From: Phycisphaerales bacterium
GTDB lineage: Bacteria; Planctomycetota; UBA1135; UBA2386
Direction of reading: 5' to 3'
Assembly: GCA_020247305.1 (NCBI GenBank)
Contig: JADCJE010000008.1
Coordinates: forward strand, 18,807-82,806
DNA length: 64,000 nt
The notes beneath the pieces were generated by a model, which saw only the letters and a list, made by a program, of their open reading frames with translations, made no database searches and was not told the origin of the DNA. Positions 1-7,777 of the stretch are shown in pieces. Position 1 is the first letter of the stretch, and the number at the start of each line of letters is the position of its first letter. Both the position numbers and the translations under genes were made by a program.

Positions 1-1
1 G

Positions 2-625
2 GACCCGGTGCTGCTGGTGAAGACCGCATGGGGCGGCAAGAGCCTCGCCGTCGACTTCCGGCCGCCGGGCGCTGGCGGCGCGATCGGGCCGTACTTCACG
101 CGCATGCTGGCCGACTACCGCGCCGCGCTGGCGGCGCTGCCGCGCGAGTTCCCGCAGTTCGCGGCCGACTACGAAACGGCGCTGCAGGGCATCGTCTGGT
201 TCCAGGGCTGGAACGACGGCTGCGACGCGGCGGCGGCGGCGGCGTACCGCGAGAACCTCGCGCAGTGGATCCTCGACGTGCGCGCGGAGCTTGGCGACGA
301 CACGCTGCCGATCGTCGTCGGCGAAACCGGCAACATGGACAACGCGACGCTGCGCCAGGGCCAGCGCGACGGCTGCGCCGACCCGCGCGTCGGCCCGTAC
401 GTGCGCTTCGTGCCGACCCGCGAATTCCTGCGCCGGCCCGAGGACTCGCCGAACACCGGCCACGGCCACCATTGGTTCGGCAACGGCGAGAGCTACCTGC
501 GGATCGGCGACGCGCTCGGCGCGGCGCTGGGCGAAGTCGTCGACCAGCGCGACGCGTGGCAGCGGGCGCATGCGCACGCCGCGCGCAGCGCGCGCGAACG
601 CGCCGCCGCGCCGCAGGACCGCTGA
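2..625 (+). CDS. Sialate O-acetylesterase-like (SASA domain) protein, 5'-truncated by window edge
   Basis: The reading frame is open from the first bases, so only the C-terminal ~207 residues are present. The motif VWFQGWND followed by a helical stretch (YRENLAQWILDVRAEL), then LPIVVGETGN, and a closing HHWFGNGESYLRIGDALGAAL, match the second half of the SASA/DUF303 esterase domain. That family removes acetyl groups from sialic acids and other glycans and is usually secreted. The N-terminal GDS-type nucleophile motif and any signal peptide lie outside the window. The last ~25 residues are Arg/Ala-rich and look like a disordered tail. The family call is fairly sure; the substrate is unknown. 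Confidence 0.75.
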   Translation, partial: DPVLLVKTAWGGKSLAVDFRPPGAGGAIGPYFTRMLADYRAALAALPREFPQFAADYETALQGIVWFQGWNDGCDAAAAAAYRENLAQWILDVRAELGDDTLPIVVGETGNMDNATLRQGQRDGCADPRVGPYVRFVPTREFLRRPEDSPNTGHGHHWFGNGESYLRIGDALGAALGEVVDQRDAWQRAHAHAARSARERAAAPQDR

Positions 626-658
626 CTCCGAGCCCTCGCAGCCGCGCCGCCGCCGCGC

Positions 659-664
659 CATACT
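659..664 (+). promoter_or_regulatory. Candidate -10 element upstream of the FHA-kinase gene
   Basis: CATACT lies 45 nt before the GTG start of the kinase gene. It is the only -10-like hexamer in this short GC-rich gap; no clear -35 is visible. Weak support. Confidence 0.3.
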
Positions 665-709
665 GCGCCGGTCCGAACCACGAACCCGAACCAGCCCCGG
701 ACCCACCCA

Positions 710-3319
710 GTGCGCCTCACCGTCGAGAACGGCCCGCTCGCGGGCACTACCGTCGCGCTCGACCGCGACCAGTCCACCACGATCGGCAGCGCACCCGAAT
801 GCGGCCTCAACGTCCGCGAGCCGGGCGTCGCGCCGCAGCAGGCGGTGGTCAAGGCGCTCAAGGACCAGGGCTTCGGCGTCAAGGCGCTCGCGCCCGGCGT
901 GCGCCTCAACGGCCGCGAGGTCGAAGTGGCCGCGCTCGCCGAGGGCGACGTGCTGGAGGTCGGCACGACGCGCATCGTGTTCGGCGCCCCGCAGGCGGCG
1001 GCGGCGACCGGGCTGCCCGAGATCCCCGGCTACCGCATCCTCGGCCAGCTCGGCCGCGGCGGCATGGGCATGGTCTACCGCGCCGAGCAGACGAGCCTGC
1101 ACCGGCAGGTCGCGCTCAAGGTGCTCAACCGCGAACTGACCAAGGACCCGGCCTTCGTCGGCAAGTTCGTCGCCGAGGCGCGCGCCGCCGCCAAGCTGCA
1201 GCACCCCAACGTCGTGCAGGTCTTCGACGTCGCCAACGCCGGCGAGACCTATTTCTACGCGATGGAGCTGATGCACGACGGCTCGCTGGAAGGCTGGCTG
1301 AAGAAGAACGGCGCCATGCCGGAGGAACGCGCGCTGCAGGTCGTCGCCGACGCCGCGGCCGGCCTCGCGTACGCCGAGTCGCTGCGCCTCGTGCACCGCG
1401 ACATCAAGCCCGACAACCTGATGCTCGACCAGCACGGCACGGTCAAGATCGTCGACCTCGGCCTCGCCGGGGCGACGTCGGAGGCCGAGGAGAAGGCCGT
1501 CGGCACACCGCACTTCATGGCGCCCGAGCAGGTGCTCAAGCAGGCCGTCGACCACCGCACCGACCTCTACGCGCTCGGCTGCACGTTCTATCGGCTCGTC
1601 ACCGGCAAGACGCCGTTCCGCGGCCAGTCGGTCAAGGACATCCTGCGCGCGCAGGTCAAGGACGAGGCCGAGCCGGCCAGCAAGGCCAACCCGCAGGTCA
1701 GCGCCGAGACGACGGCCATCATCCAGAAGCTGATGGCGAAGGAGCCGTCCGCGCGCTTCCAGTCGGCGAACGAACTGCTGGAGGCGGTGCAGACGCTGCT
1801 GCAACCGCCGGCCAAGAAGGGCCTGTGGATCGGCCTCGCCGCCGCCGCCGCGCTCGTCGCGGGCGGCGCCATCTGGTGGGCCGTCACCAAGCCCGCGGAA
1901 ACGCAGATCATCGAGAAGAAGGTCAAGGTCTACGACGACCCGGAGAAGCAGCAGTTCGCCGACGAGATCAAGGCGCTGAAGGCCTCCCAGCGCGGCGACA
2001 AGGCGACGATCGCGCTGCTGACCGCCCGCCTCGGCGGCGCCGCCGGCGAAGACCTCGCCAAGGCGCTCGACGAGGTCGCGGCCGCCCACGCCGGCACGCC
2101 GGCCGCCGACGAAGCCAAGGAACGCAGCGCCAAGCTGCGCGCCGACCTCGCCGCCGCGGCGCAGCGCAGCGAGCAGGAGCAGCGGCGGGTCGGCGAGCAG
2201 GCAGCAGCGCTGCGCGCCGCGACTGCGGCGGCGCGGCAGGCCGGCGACTTCGCCGGCGCGCTGCGCGCGATCGACGCGCCCTCGCCGGCGGACCTCGCCA
2301 GCGTGGACGCCTGGAAGCGGAGCCAGCAGGAACTGCGCGACGAAGTGCTCGCCGAGGCGCGCCAGCGCCTGCGCGGCCTCGTCGAAGCGACCGAAGCAGC
2401 GGCCAAGGGCGCCGACGAGGCCGCCGTGGCGGCCGCCGCCGACGCGCTCGGCAAGGCGCTGGCCGCCGGTGAGGCGTGGCCGAAGGCGATGGCCGGCGAA
2501 CTCGACGACGCGCGCACGCGCCTCGCCAACGCCGGCAAGGCGGTCGCGACGCTAGTGACCGCGCGCACCGGCGCCGTCTGGCAGCAGTACCGCAGCGCCC
2601 TGGCGGCGCCGCAGGGGCTGCGCACTGCGCTCGGGCGGCGCGACTTCGCCGCCGCGGCCAAGGTGGCGCAGGACTTCGTCGCCGGCGCGCCGTCGACGCC
2701 GGCCGCGCAGCGCGCCGGCGGCCTCGCCGACGCGCTCGCCCGCGCCGACCAGTTCGCGCAGGCGCTCGACAAGGCGATCGCCGCCGGCAGCGTGACGATG
2801 GCAGCCCCAGCGCCGGGCAACAGCGGGCCGGCGACGCTGCTCGCGACGCGCTGGGACCGCGCCGGCAACCAGTTGTTCGCGGTCGACCCGGCGCGGCGGT
2901 CGGGCAAGGAGCAGGCGATCGCGCTGACGGCGCCGGAACCGTGGCTCGCCGCCGCCGATCAGGTGTCCGGCGCCGAAGCCGGCGCGCGCGAGTGCTTCCT
3001 CGGCTTCGTGCTGCTGTCGCTGCACGCCGACGCGGCGCAGGCCTTCCTCGGCCGGCTGCAGGCCGGCGACGACGCTTCGGGCACGGGCAGCAACGGCTAC
3101 CCGCTCGGCGCGAACGCGTTCGAGAGCCTGCTGCGCCGCGTGCCGGAGGCGCAGGCGGCGCCGTGGGCGCTGGAACTGCGCCACGAACTGCAGGCGGGCA
3201 TGCGGCTCGCCGCCGGCCTGCGCGCGCTGTCCGAGCGCCGCAACGTCGCCGCGGCCGGCCACCTCGACAAGCTGCTCGCGGAGCACCCGCACAGCCTCGT
3301 CGTCGCCGTGTTGCCGTGA
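710..3319 (+). CDS. FHA domain-containing membrane-anchored serine/threonine protein kinase
   Basis: Protein of 869 aa from a GTG start. Residues 1-95 form an FHA-like fold, but the usual IGR signature reads IGS and the following S-x-x-H is not evident, so phosphothreonine binding is doubtful. Residues ~108-365 are a Hanks-type kinase: glycine loop GRGGMGMV, catalytic Lys137 (VALKVL), HRD motif with Asp231 (VHRDIKPDN), metal-binding Asp249 in DLG instead of DFG, and GTPHFMAPEQ activation-loop end. One membrane helix follows (~371-390), so the ~480-residue Ala-rich, partly coiled-coil C-terminus should lie outside the cytoplasmic membrane. It probably phosphorylates cytoplasmic proteins in response to an envelope signal; the signal is not identifiable. 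Its TGA overlapped the GTG of an ancestral DUF167 gene downstream. Confidence 0.9.
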   Translation: MRLTVENGPLAGTTVALDRDQSTTIGSAPECGLNVREPGVAPQQAVVKALKDQGFGVKALAPGVRLNGREVEVAALAEGDVLEVGTTRIVFGAPQAAAATGLPEIPGYRILGQLGRGGMGMVYRAEQTSLHRQVALKVLNRELTKDPAFVGKFVAEARAAAKLQHPNVVQVFDVANAGETYFYAMELMHDGSLEGWLKKNGAMPEERALQVVADAAAGLAYAESLRLVHRDIKPDNLMLDQHGTVKIVDLGLAGATSEAEEKAVGTPHFMAPEQVLKQAVDHRTDLYALGCTFYRLVTGKTPFRGQSVKDILRAQVKDEAEPASKANPQVSAETTAIIQKLMAKEPSARFQSANELLEAVQTLLQPPAKKGLWIGLAAAAALVAGGAIWWAVTKPAETQIIEKKVKVYDDPEKQQFADEIKALKASQRGDKATIALLTARLGGAAGEDLAKALDEVAAAHAGTPAADEAKERSAKLRADLAAAAQRSEQEQRRVGEQAAALRAATAAARQAGDFAGALRAIDAPSPADLASVDAWKRSQQELRDEVLAEARQRLRGLVEATEAAAKGADEAAVAAAADALGKALAAGEAWPKAMAGELDDARTRLANAGKAVATLVTARTGAVWQQYRSALAAPQGLRTALGRRDFAAAAKVAQDFVAGAPSTPAAQRAGGLADALARADQFAQALDKAIAAGSVTMAAPAPGNSGPATLLATRWDRAGNQLFAVDPARRSGKEQAIALTAPEPWLAAADQVSGAEAGARECFLGFVLLSLHADAAQAFLGRLQAGDDASGTGSNGYPLGANAFESLLRRVPEAQAAPWALELRHELQAGMRLAAGLRALSERRNVAAAGHLDKLLAEHPHSLVVAVLP

Positions 3320-3356
3320 CGGTCGTGGCAGTGGCGACGGCGGGCGGTGTGCGCCT

Positions 3357-3520
3357 AGGAGTCTGCGTCACGAAAGGCCACGCCGCCCGGCACGCGTCTT
3401 CGCGCCCGGGGACTCGCGGCCGATCCTCGGCGAATCCACCGATTCGCCTGCGGTCGTCCGCTTCGCCCCGGACACAAATCCACGCGCCGGATCGGGGCGC
3501 GTTTCGTGACGCAGACTCCT
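3357..3520. mobile_element. 164-bp MITE-like palindromic element with perfect 19-bp terminal inverted repeats
   Basis: The left arm 3357-3375 (AGGAGTCTGCGTCACGAAA) and right arm 3502-3520 are exact reverse complements. Inside are two further hairpins: an 8-bp stem 3429-3436/3441-3448 with a 4-nt loop, and a 7-bp stem 3464-3470/3493-3499. There is no room for a transposase, so it would be non-autonomous. It sits inside a DUF167 gene, and its exact removal restores the frame. CCT precedes the left arm (3354-3356) and ends the right arm (3518-3520), which could be a 3-bp target duplication or just part of the repeat. I found no second copy in this window by eye. Confidence 0.75.
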
Positions 3521-3533
3521 CGCGGTCAAGGCC

Positions 3534-3782
3534 GTGCCCGGCGCGTCCCGGAGCCGCATCGTCGACGCGCTCGGCGAGGCGTTGAAGGTGCAGGTCGCCG
3601 CGCCGCCGGAGGACGGCAAGGCCAACGCCGCGCTCTGCGCGCTGCTGGCGACCGCGTTCGGCGTGCCGCTGCACGCGGTGCAGGTGGTCGGCGGGGCGAG
3701 CCGCGCGCGCAAGCTGGTGGCGATCGCGGGCGTCGACGTCGCCGGCGCGACGGCCGTGCTGGCGGCGTTGGGCGCTGGCTGA
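3534..3782 (+). CDS. Residual DUF167 open frame downstream of the element
   Basis: This is what an ORF caller would report: 82 aa from GTG 3534, retaining APPEDGKANAAL and the C-terminal half. The frame is closed by a TGA at 3507-3509 inside the element's right arm, and no other start codon lies between. The product would lack the first beta strand of the fold, and there is no Shine-Dalgarno sequence in front of GTG 3534, so expression is uncertain. Confidence 0.4.
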   Translation: MPGASRSRIVDALGEALKVQVAAPPEDGKANAALCALLATAFGVPLHAVQVVGGASRARKLVAIAGVDVAGATAVLAALGAG

Positions 3783-3819
3783 TCGCCGCAGCGGGATCGG
3801 CCGCCACCGCGCGCGGCGT

Positions 3820-5079
3820 TCACTTGGTCAGCGACGGCGTGCGCAGGCGGAAGCCGTGCGGCCCGGCGGGCAGCACGCCGAGCAGGCCGGTCGCCTCGCC
3901 GACGACCAGCGCGCCGAAGCCGTGGCGCGCGCGCACCGCGTCGACCGCCGCGAACAGCCGCCGCCGCGCCGTTTCGCCGCCGTCGCCGAACAGCGCGCCC
4001 TGCGCCGGTCGCGGCGGCGCCAGTCCCGTCAGCGTGACGCCGACGAGCCGCGCGAGCACGCGGCGCAGCGCCAGGTCGTCGAGCAGGTCGCGCGCCACCG
4101 CCGTCAGCGCATCGGTGCGATCGGTCGGCTCCGGCAGCGTGCGCGCGCGCTCGCCGGTGACGCCGTCGACGTGGCGCAGGCGCACCTGCACGACGCGGGC
4201 GAGCAGCCGCTGGCGGCGCAGTTCGCTCGCCGCGCGATCGAGCAGGTAGGCCAGCATCGCGCGCAGGAACGGCAGCTGCTGGCCCGCCGCGTGCGCCGCC
4301 GGCGCGAACGACGTCTCGCGCGCGATGCTGCGCAGGGTCGGCGTCGCCTGCACCGGCGCGTCGTCGAGGCCGCGGCAGCGTCGCCACAGTTCGTCGCCCG
4401 CCGCGCCGAAGCTCGCGCGCAGCAGTTCGCGGTCGACCGCGCACAGTTCGCGCACGGTGCGCACACCGACCTGCTGCAGCAGCGCGGCGCGCGCCGGACC
4501 GACGCCGGGCAAGGCCTCGACCGGGAAGCCGGCGAGGAACTCGACCTCGCCGCCGGCGGGCACTTCGCAGATGCCGCCCGGCTTGGCGCGCGTCGTCGCC
4601 ATGCGCGCGACGGTGCGCGTGCTGCCGACGCCCTGCGCGACCGACAGCCCGGTCGCCGCGCGCACGGCGGCACGGACCTCGCGGCAGAGCGGCGCGAGCG
4701 ATCGCTCGGCGTCGACGGTGGCGTCGGCGGCGAGCGCCTGCTCGACGCGCAACGAAACGCCCGTGAGGTCGACGTAGAAGTCGTCGAGCGAACAGACCTC
4801 CACCACCGGCGAGAACTGGCGCAGCACTTCGGCGACGCGCTGGCGGTAACGCTCGACCAACCGCGCGTCGCCGTCGCGCACAACGAGCTCGGGGCAGCGG
4901 CGCAGCGCCTCGTGCAGCGGCATCGCCGTGGCGACGCCGCGCGCCTTCGCCTCGTAGGACCGGGAGGCGACGACGCCGGTGCCGACCGCGACCGGACGGC
5001 CGAGCAGGCTGGGGTCGCGCAGTTGCTCGACGGAGGCGAGGAAGGCGTCGACGTCGACGTGCAGGATGCGGCGGTCCAT
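3820..5079 (-). CDS. dinB: DNA polymerase IV-like Y-family translesion polymerase
   Basis: The 419-aa protein has the Y-family order: palm start HVDVDAFLASVE with catalytic Asp9, fingers with VASRSYEAKARGV, second palm motif CSLDDFYVDLTG (Asp99-Asp100), then GVGSTRTVARMAT, the thumb motif LPGVGPARAALLQQVGV, and a little-finger domain after ~245. It would copy damaged DNA in the cytoplasm without proofreading. Two positions are unusual. The residue after Phe13, which is the Tyr/Phe steric gate in DinB, is Leu14. The catalytic Asp-Glu pair is Asp-Asp. Both were checked at codon level (CTC and GACGAC). The ATG is preceded at 7 nt by a TATTCG -10-like hexamer. It converges on the split DUF167 gene. 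Classification is firm; activity needs testing because of the two substitutions. Confidence 0.88.
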   Translation of the reverse strand: MDRRILHVDVDAFLASVEQLRDPSLLGRPVAVGTGVVASRSYEAKARGVATAMPLHEALRRCPELVVRDGDARLVERYRQRVAEVLRQFSPVVEVCSLDDFYVDLTGVSLRVEQALAADATVDAERSLAPLCREVRAAVRAATGLSVAQGVGSTRTVARMATTRAKPGGICEVPAGGEVEFLAGFPVEALPGVGPARAALLQQVGVRTVRELCAVDRELLRASFGAAGDELWRRCRGLDDAPVQATPTLRSIARETSFAPAAHAAGQQLPFLRAMLAYLLDRAASELRRQRLLARVVQVRLRHVDGVTGERARTLPEPTDRTDALTAVARDLLDDLALRRVLARLVGVTLTGLAPPRPAQGALFGDGGETARRRLFAAVDAVRARHGFGALVVGEATGLLGVLPAGPHGFRLRTPSLTK

Positions 5080-5086
5080 ACCCTAA

Positions 5087-5092
5087 CGAATA
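5087..5092 (-). promoter_or_regulatory. Candidate -10 of dinB-like gene, 7 nt from the start codon
   Basis: On the minus strand TATTCG ends 7 nt before the ATG at 5079. Transcription would then start at or next to the A of ATG, making the mRNA leaderless. No convincing -35 hexamer is seen. Confidence 0.35.
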
Positions 5093-5116
5093 CCGAACCT
5101 TGACGCCGATGCCGAG

Positions 5117-5129
5117 CCTCGGTCCGAGG
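5117..5129. repeat. 6-bp inverted repeat upstream of dinB
   Basis: CCTCGG and CCGAGG are separated by a single base, 38 nt upstream of the dinB start. This could be an operator half-site pair, but such short GC-rich palindromes arise by chance in this genome. Confidence 0.25.
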
Positions 5130-5331
5130 TCGCCGGGCGGCGGCGCGATCGACTCGCAGCGAGCGGCGCCCATGGCCCGCTGCGCCCATCGCGCCGGCGC
5201 AGCCCCGCGCCAGCGCGCCCTCGCCGCCGCTCCCGAGCACCCCAGGCGACGAACCATCGCGGCATGCGTCCCGTACGGCACGCCGCAGACACCAAGGCGT
5301 TCAGCCATGCCCTCGGGCATCCCTTACCACC

Positions 5332-5385
5332 GTTCTTTGCACGAAGTTTTGCACATTTCTGTCCACAGACCGAAGTTCTTTGCAC
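5332..5385. promoter_or_regulatory. Three direct TTTGCAC repeats in the dinB-MATE intergenic region
   Basis: TTTGCAC occurs at 5336-5342, 5348-5354 and 5379-5385. The first and third are embedded in the longer repeat GTTCTTTGCAC (5332-5342, 5375-5385), and CGAAGTT precedes the second and third. The stretch is markedly AT-richer than its surroundings. It lies in the 417-bp gap (5080-5496) between the divergent dinB-like and MATE genes, 112 bp before the latter. The rest of the gap holds a short palindrome ATGCCC-TC-GGGCAT (5307-5320), a tandem GATCGGT pair (5414-5428), and no supportable ORF. Iterated direct repeats of this kind usually bind a regulator. Confidence 0.45.
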
Positions 5386-5496
5386 AGGTTCTCCCCAACG
5401 GAACGCCCGTTGTGATCGGTAGATCGGTGCACTGGCGACGACCTTTCCCCCGCGCTTGCGCGGCCCACGTCCGCCGCGAACAGTGCTGCGCTGCCC

Positions 5497-6915
5497 ATGG
5501 ACGCCCCGCCCATCCACGCGAGCCAGACCGCGAGCCGTTCGTTCGGCGACGAACTGCGGCAGTTGCTGCGGCTGGGCGTGCCGATCGCGTTCGTGCAATT
5601 GGGACTCACCGGCCTCAACTTCGTCGACCTCGCGATGCTTGGGCACTACGACGCGGCGTCGCTGCCGGCCGTCGCGCTGGGCAATACGCTCGTGTGGATC
5701 GTCTCGATGTTCTGCATGGGCGCGCTGGCGGCGGCGGACCCGCTGCTGTCGCAGGCGGTCGGTGCCCACGACCGCGAGGCCATCCCGCGCATCTTCGGCC
5801 GGGCCCTGCTGCTCGCCGTGGCGCTGGCGGTGCCGGCCTCGCTGCTGCTGCTGCCGGCCGGCCAGATGCTGGCGCTCGCCGGGCAACCGGCGCACCTGAT
5901 CCCGTCGGCCGCCAACTACGCGCGCTGGCAGATGCTTGCGATCCTGCCGTTCCTGTGGTTCACGACCTGCCGCAGCGTGCTCTCGGCGCACGCGCGCACG
6001 TGGCCGCAGGTCGCGACCATCGTCGGCGGCAACCTGGCCAACGCCCTGCTCGACTGGGCGCTGATCTTCGGCAAGTTCGGCGCACCGGAGATGGGCGCGC
6101 ACGGCGCCGCGCTCGCGACCGTGCTCTGCCGCTGGCTGATGCTCGCCGGCCTGATTGCGTGCGGCTGGCGCGAACTCGGCCCGTGCCTGCGCGCGCTGCG
6201 CGACCGCAGCGTGCGCGCCGCCGCGTTCGCGCTCGCGCCGGTCCTCCGGCTGCTGCGGCTCGGCGCGCCCATCGGCGCGCAGTTCCTGCTGGAGATGGGC
6301 GTCTTCGCCGCCGTCGCGCTGCTGATCGGTCGGCTCGACGAAGCCAACGGCGACGGCGGCGACGGCCCGCGCATCGCCGGCCACCAGATCGCCCTGCAAC
6401 TTGCGTCGCTGAGCTTCATGGTGCCGCTCGGGCTGGCGATGGCGGCCTCGGTCCGCGTCGGCTGGGCGATCGGACGCGGCGACGCGGCCTCGGCGGCGCG
6501 ATCCGTGCGCGTGGCGCTGGTCGCCGGGGCGACGGTGATGACGGGCTTCATGGCGCTGTTCCTGCTGCTGCCGGAGCCGCTGGCGCGCGTGCTCACCGAC
6601 CAGCCGCGCCACCTCGCCTGGGCGGTCGCGCTCGTGCCGATCGCCGGCGTCTTCCAGATCGGCGACGGCGTGCAGGTCGTCGCAATCGGCTGCTTGCGCG
6701 GCCTGGGCGACGTGCGCTCGCCGATGCTGGCGAACTTCGTCGGCTTCTGGCTGATCGGCCTGCCGCTCGGCTGCGTGCTGGGCCTCGCCGGCGACGGCGG
6801 CCCGGCCGGCCTCTGGTGGGGCCTCGTCGTCGGCCTGTTCCTCGTCGCCGCGAGCCTGCTCCTGGTGCTGCGCACGCGGCTCGCCGAGGGCCGCAAGCGG
6901 CTGCGCGCCGACTGA
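5497..6915 (+). CDS. MATE family multidrug/Na+ antiporter
   Basis: The 472-aa protein shows twelve hydrophobic segments in two homologous halves, the MATE arrangement: the N-half starts LLRLGVPIAFVQLGLTGLNF with VDLAMLGHYD, and the C-half starts LLRLGAPIGAQFLLEMGVF. It should export drugs or toxic metabolites across the cytoplasmic membrane in exchange for Na+ or H+. The start ATG is followed by a short polar N-terminus before the first helix. The gene stands alone with a long, repeat-bearing upstream region, which suggests it is individually regulated. Substrate cannot be told from sequence. Confidence 0.92.
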   Translation: MDAPPIHASQTASRSFGDELRQLLRLGVPIAFVQLGLTGLNFVDLAMLGHYDAASLPAVALGNTLVWIVSMFCMGALAAADPLLSQAVGAHDREAIPRIFGRALLLAVALAVPASLLLLPAGQMLALAGQPAHLIPSAANYARWQMLAILPFLWFTTCRSVLSAHARTWPQVATIVGGNLANALLDWALIFGKFGAPEMGAHGAALATVLCRWLMLAGLIACGWRELGPCLRALRDRSVRAAAFALAPVLRLLRLGAPIGAQFLLEMGVFAAVALLIGRLDEANGDGGDGPRIAGHQIALQLASLSFMVPLGLAMAASVRVGWAIGRGDAASAARSVRVALVAGATVMTGFMALFLLLPEPLARVLTDQPRHLAWAVALVPIAGVFQIGDGVQVVAIGCLRGLGDVRSPMLANFVGFWLIGLPLGCVLGLAGDGGPAGLWWGLVVGLFLVAASLLLVLRTRLAEGRKRLRAD

Positions 6916-7053
6916 AGCACGGCGACGGCGGTCCGACGCAACCGTGCCGCGCGCCTCGTGGGACCGCCATTCGGCCACGCCGCGCCCGCCGCGCCGGACG
7001 CTGCGGGGCTGCTCTCGCGTCGCTGTGCAGTCGACCGCGCCCGGCTCGCGCAC

Positions 7054-7059
7054 TACCGT
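7054..7059 (+). promoter_or_regulatory. Promoter of lipoprotein gene (TACCGT, 6 nt from ATG)
   Basis: TACCGT ends 6 nt before ATG 7066, and TCGACC lies 17 nt further upstream as a plausible -35. The position implies a leaderless transcript and supports ATG 7066 over the in-frame codons further upstream. Confidence 0.45.
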
Positions 7060-7065
7060 GCTGGC

Positions 7066-7737
7066 ATGAGGAGCCTGTGCGTTCTGGTCCTGACGCCGCT
7101 GCTGAGCGGCTGCAGCACGTGGTTCTTCTCCGGCGTCGATCGCGTCGACCGCAGTCGACCGGTGGCGCTGGTCGAGACCACGGGCGGCGTCGAGTACGGC
7201 GCTGCGACCGAGTTCGGCGTGCTGACGCTCGGGCGGACGGCAACGACCGGGCCGTGCCGTGTGCACTACTTTCTCGGCCCGACGCCGGTGATCGAGAGCG
7301 GCGCGCTCGGACCGGCGGGCGGCGTGTTCACCCGCGCGACGATCGACCTGAAGACGCAAGCCGCGCGCGCCAACGACCGGCCGCTGCGCCCGGACGACGA
7401 ACTCATGGTCATGTGGACGCCCGACGGCCAGCGCGAGCGCTCGGTGCGGGTCGCCCTGGCGAGCAGCGACGGCGTGCGCGGCGACGTGCTGCAGGCGCCG
7501 GACGAGGCGCTGCCCACCGGCGCGACGGTGCTGCGCCGCGCCGAGGACGGGCAACTGCACTTCGCCGGCCTCGTCGCAGCGCGCGCAACCGTGGCCGGCG
7601 GCGGCCGCGACGGTTCCTACTACGTCTTCGCCGGCCTCGACCGCATCCGCGAACTGCTGGCGACACCCGAGCGCCACCCGGTCGACGTGACGCCGAAGTT
7701 CCGCGCCGACGACATCCGCGTCGACCGCCGCAACTGA
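7066..7737 (+). CDS. Putative lipoprotein of unknown function
   Basis: The frame is open further upstream, but ATG 7066 gives a clean lipoprotein signal peptide (MRSLCVLVLTPLLSGC) with lipobox LSGC, so I chose it; the product is 223 aa. Residue +2 after the Cys is not Asp, consistent with Lol-dependent sorting to the outer membrane. The mature part is mainly beta-strand-like (EFGVLTLGRTAT, GATVLRRAEDGQLHF) and ends with RIRELLATPERHPV. It faintly resembles a chymotrypsin-like barrel, but no His-Asp-Ser triad is identifiable. I do not recognise the family. It converges on the secreted-protein gene at 7778 with a 40-bp gap. Confidence 0.7.
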   Translation: MRSLCVLVLTPLLSGCSTWFFSGVDRVDRSRPVALVETTGGVEYGAATEFGVLTLGRTATTGPCRVHYFLGPTPVIESGALGPAGGVFTRATIDLKTQAARANDRPLRPDDELMVMWTPDGQRERSVRVALASSDGVRGDVLQAPDEALPTGATVLRRAEDGQLHFAGLVAARATVAGGGRDGSYYVFAGLDRIRELLATPERHPVDVTPKFRADDIRVDRRN

Positions 7738-7777
7738 TCGCCGACGCCGGCGCGCCCCGCCGCCTGCCAGCCGCAGC

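Larger units (their letters stand above)
3316..3782 (+). pseudogene. yggU: DUF167/YggU-family gene interrupted by a 164-bp palindromic element
   Basis: Reading from GTG 3316, which overlaps the kinase stop as GTGA, gives MTVVAVATAGGVRL up to base 3356. Joining base 3356 to base 3521 continues in frame as AVKAVPGASRSRIV and on through APPEDGKANAAL to TGA 3780-3782. The joined protein is 100 aa, the normal length of the UPF0235 family, and VPGASR plus PPEDGKAN are its hallmark motifs. With the element in place the left frame stays open but runs out of frame to a stop at 3583-3585, so no full-length protein can be made by ordinary translation. The family's biochemical role is not established. 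The reconstruction is direct from the sequence; calling it inactive is inference. Confidence 0.8.

Noticed and set aside
1930..2907. Long open frames antisense to the kinase gene
   Set aside because: They have the Arg/Ser/Ala-rich composition expected from third-position GC bias in a frame opposite a real gene and show no domain motif.
3354..3520. Classifying the 164-bp element as an IS200/605-derived or REP element
   Set aside because: The perfect 19-bp terminal inverted repeats suit a DNA-transposon MITE better, but without a second copy or partner transposase no family can be assigned.
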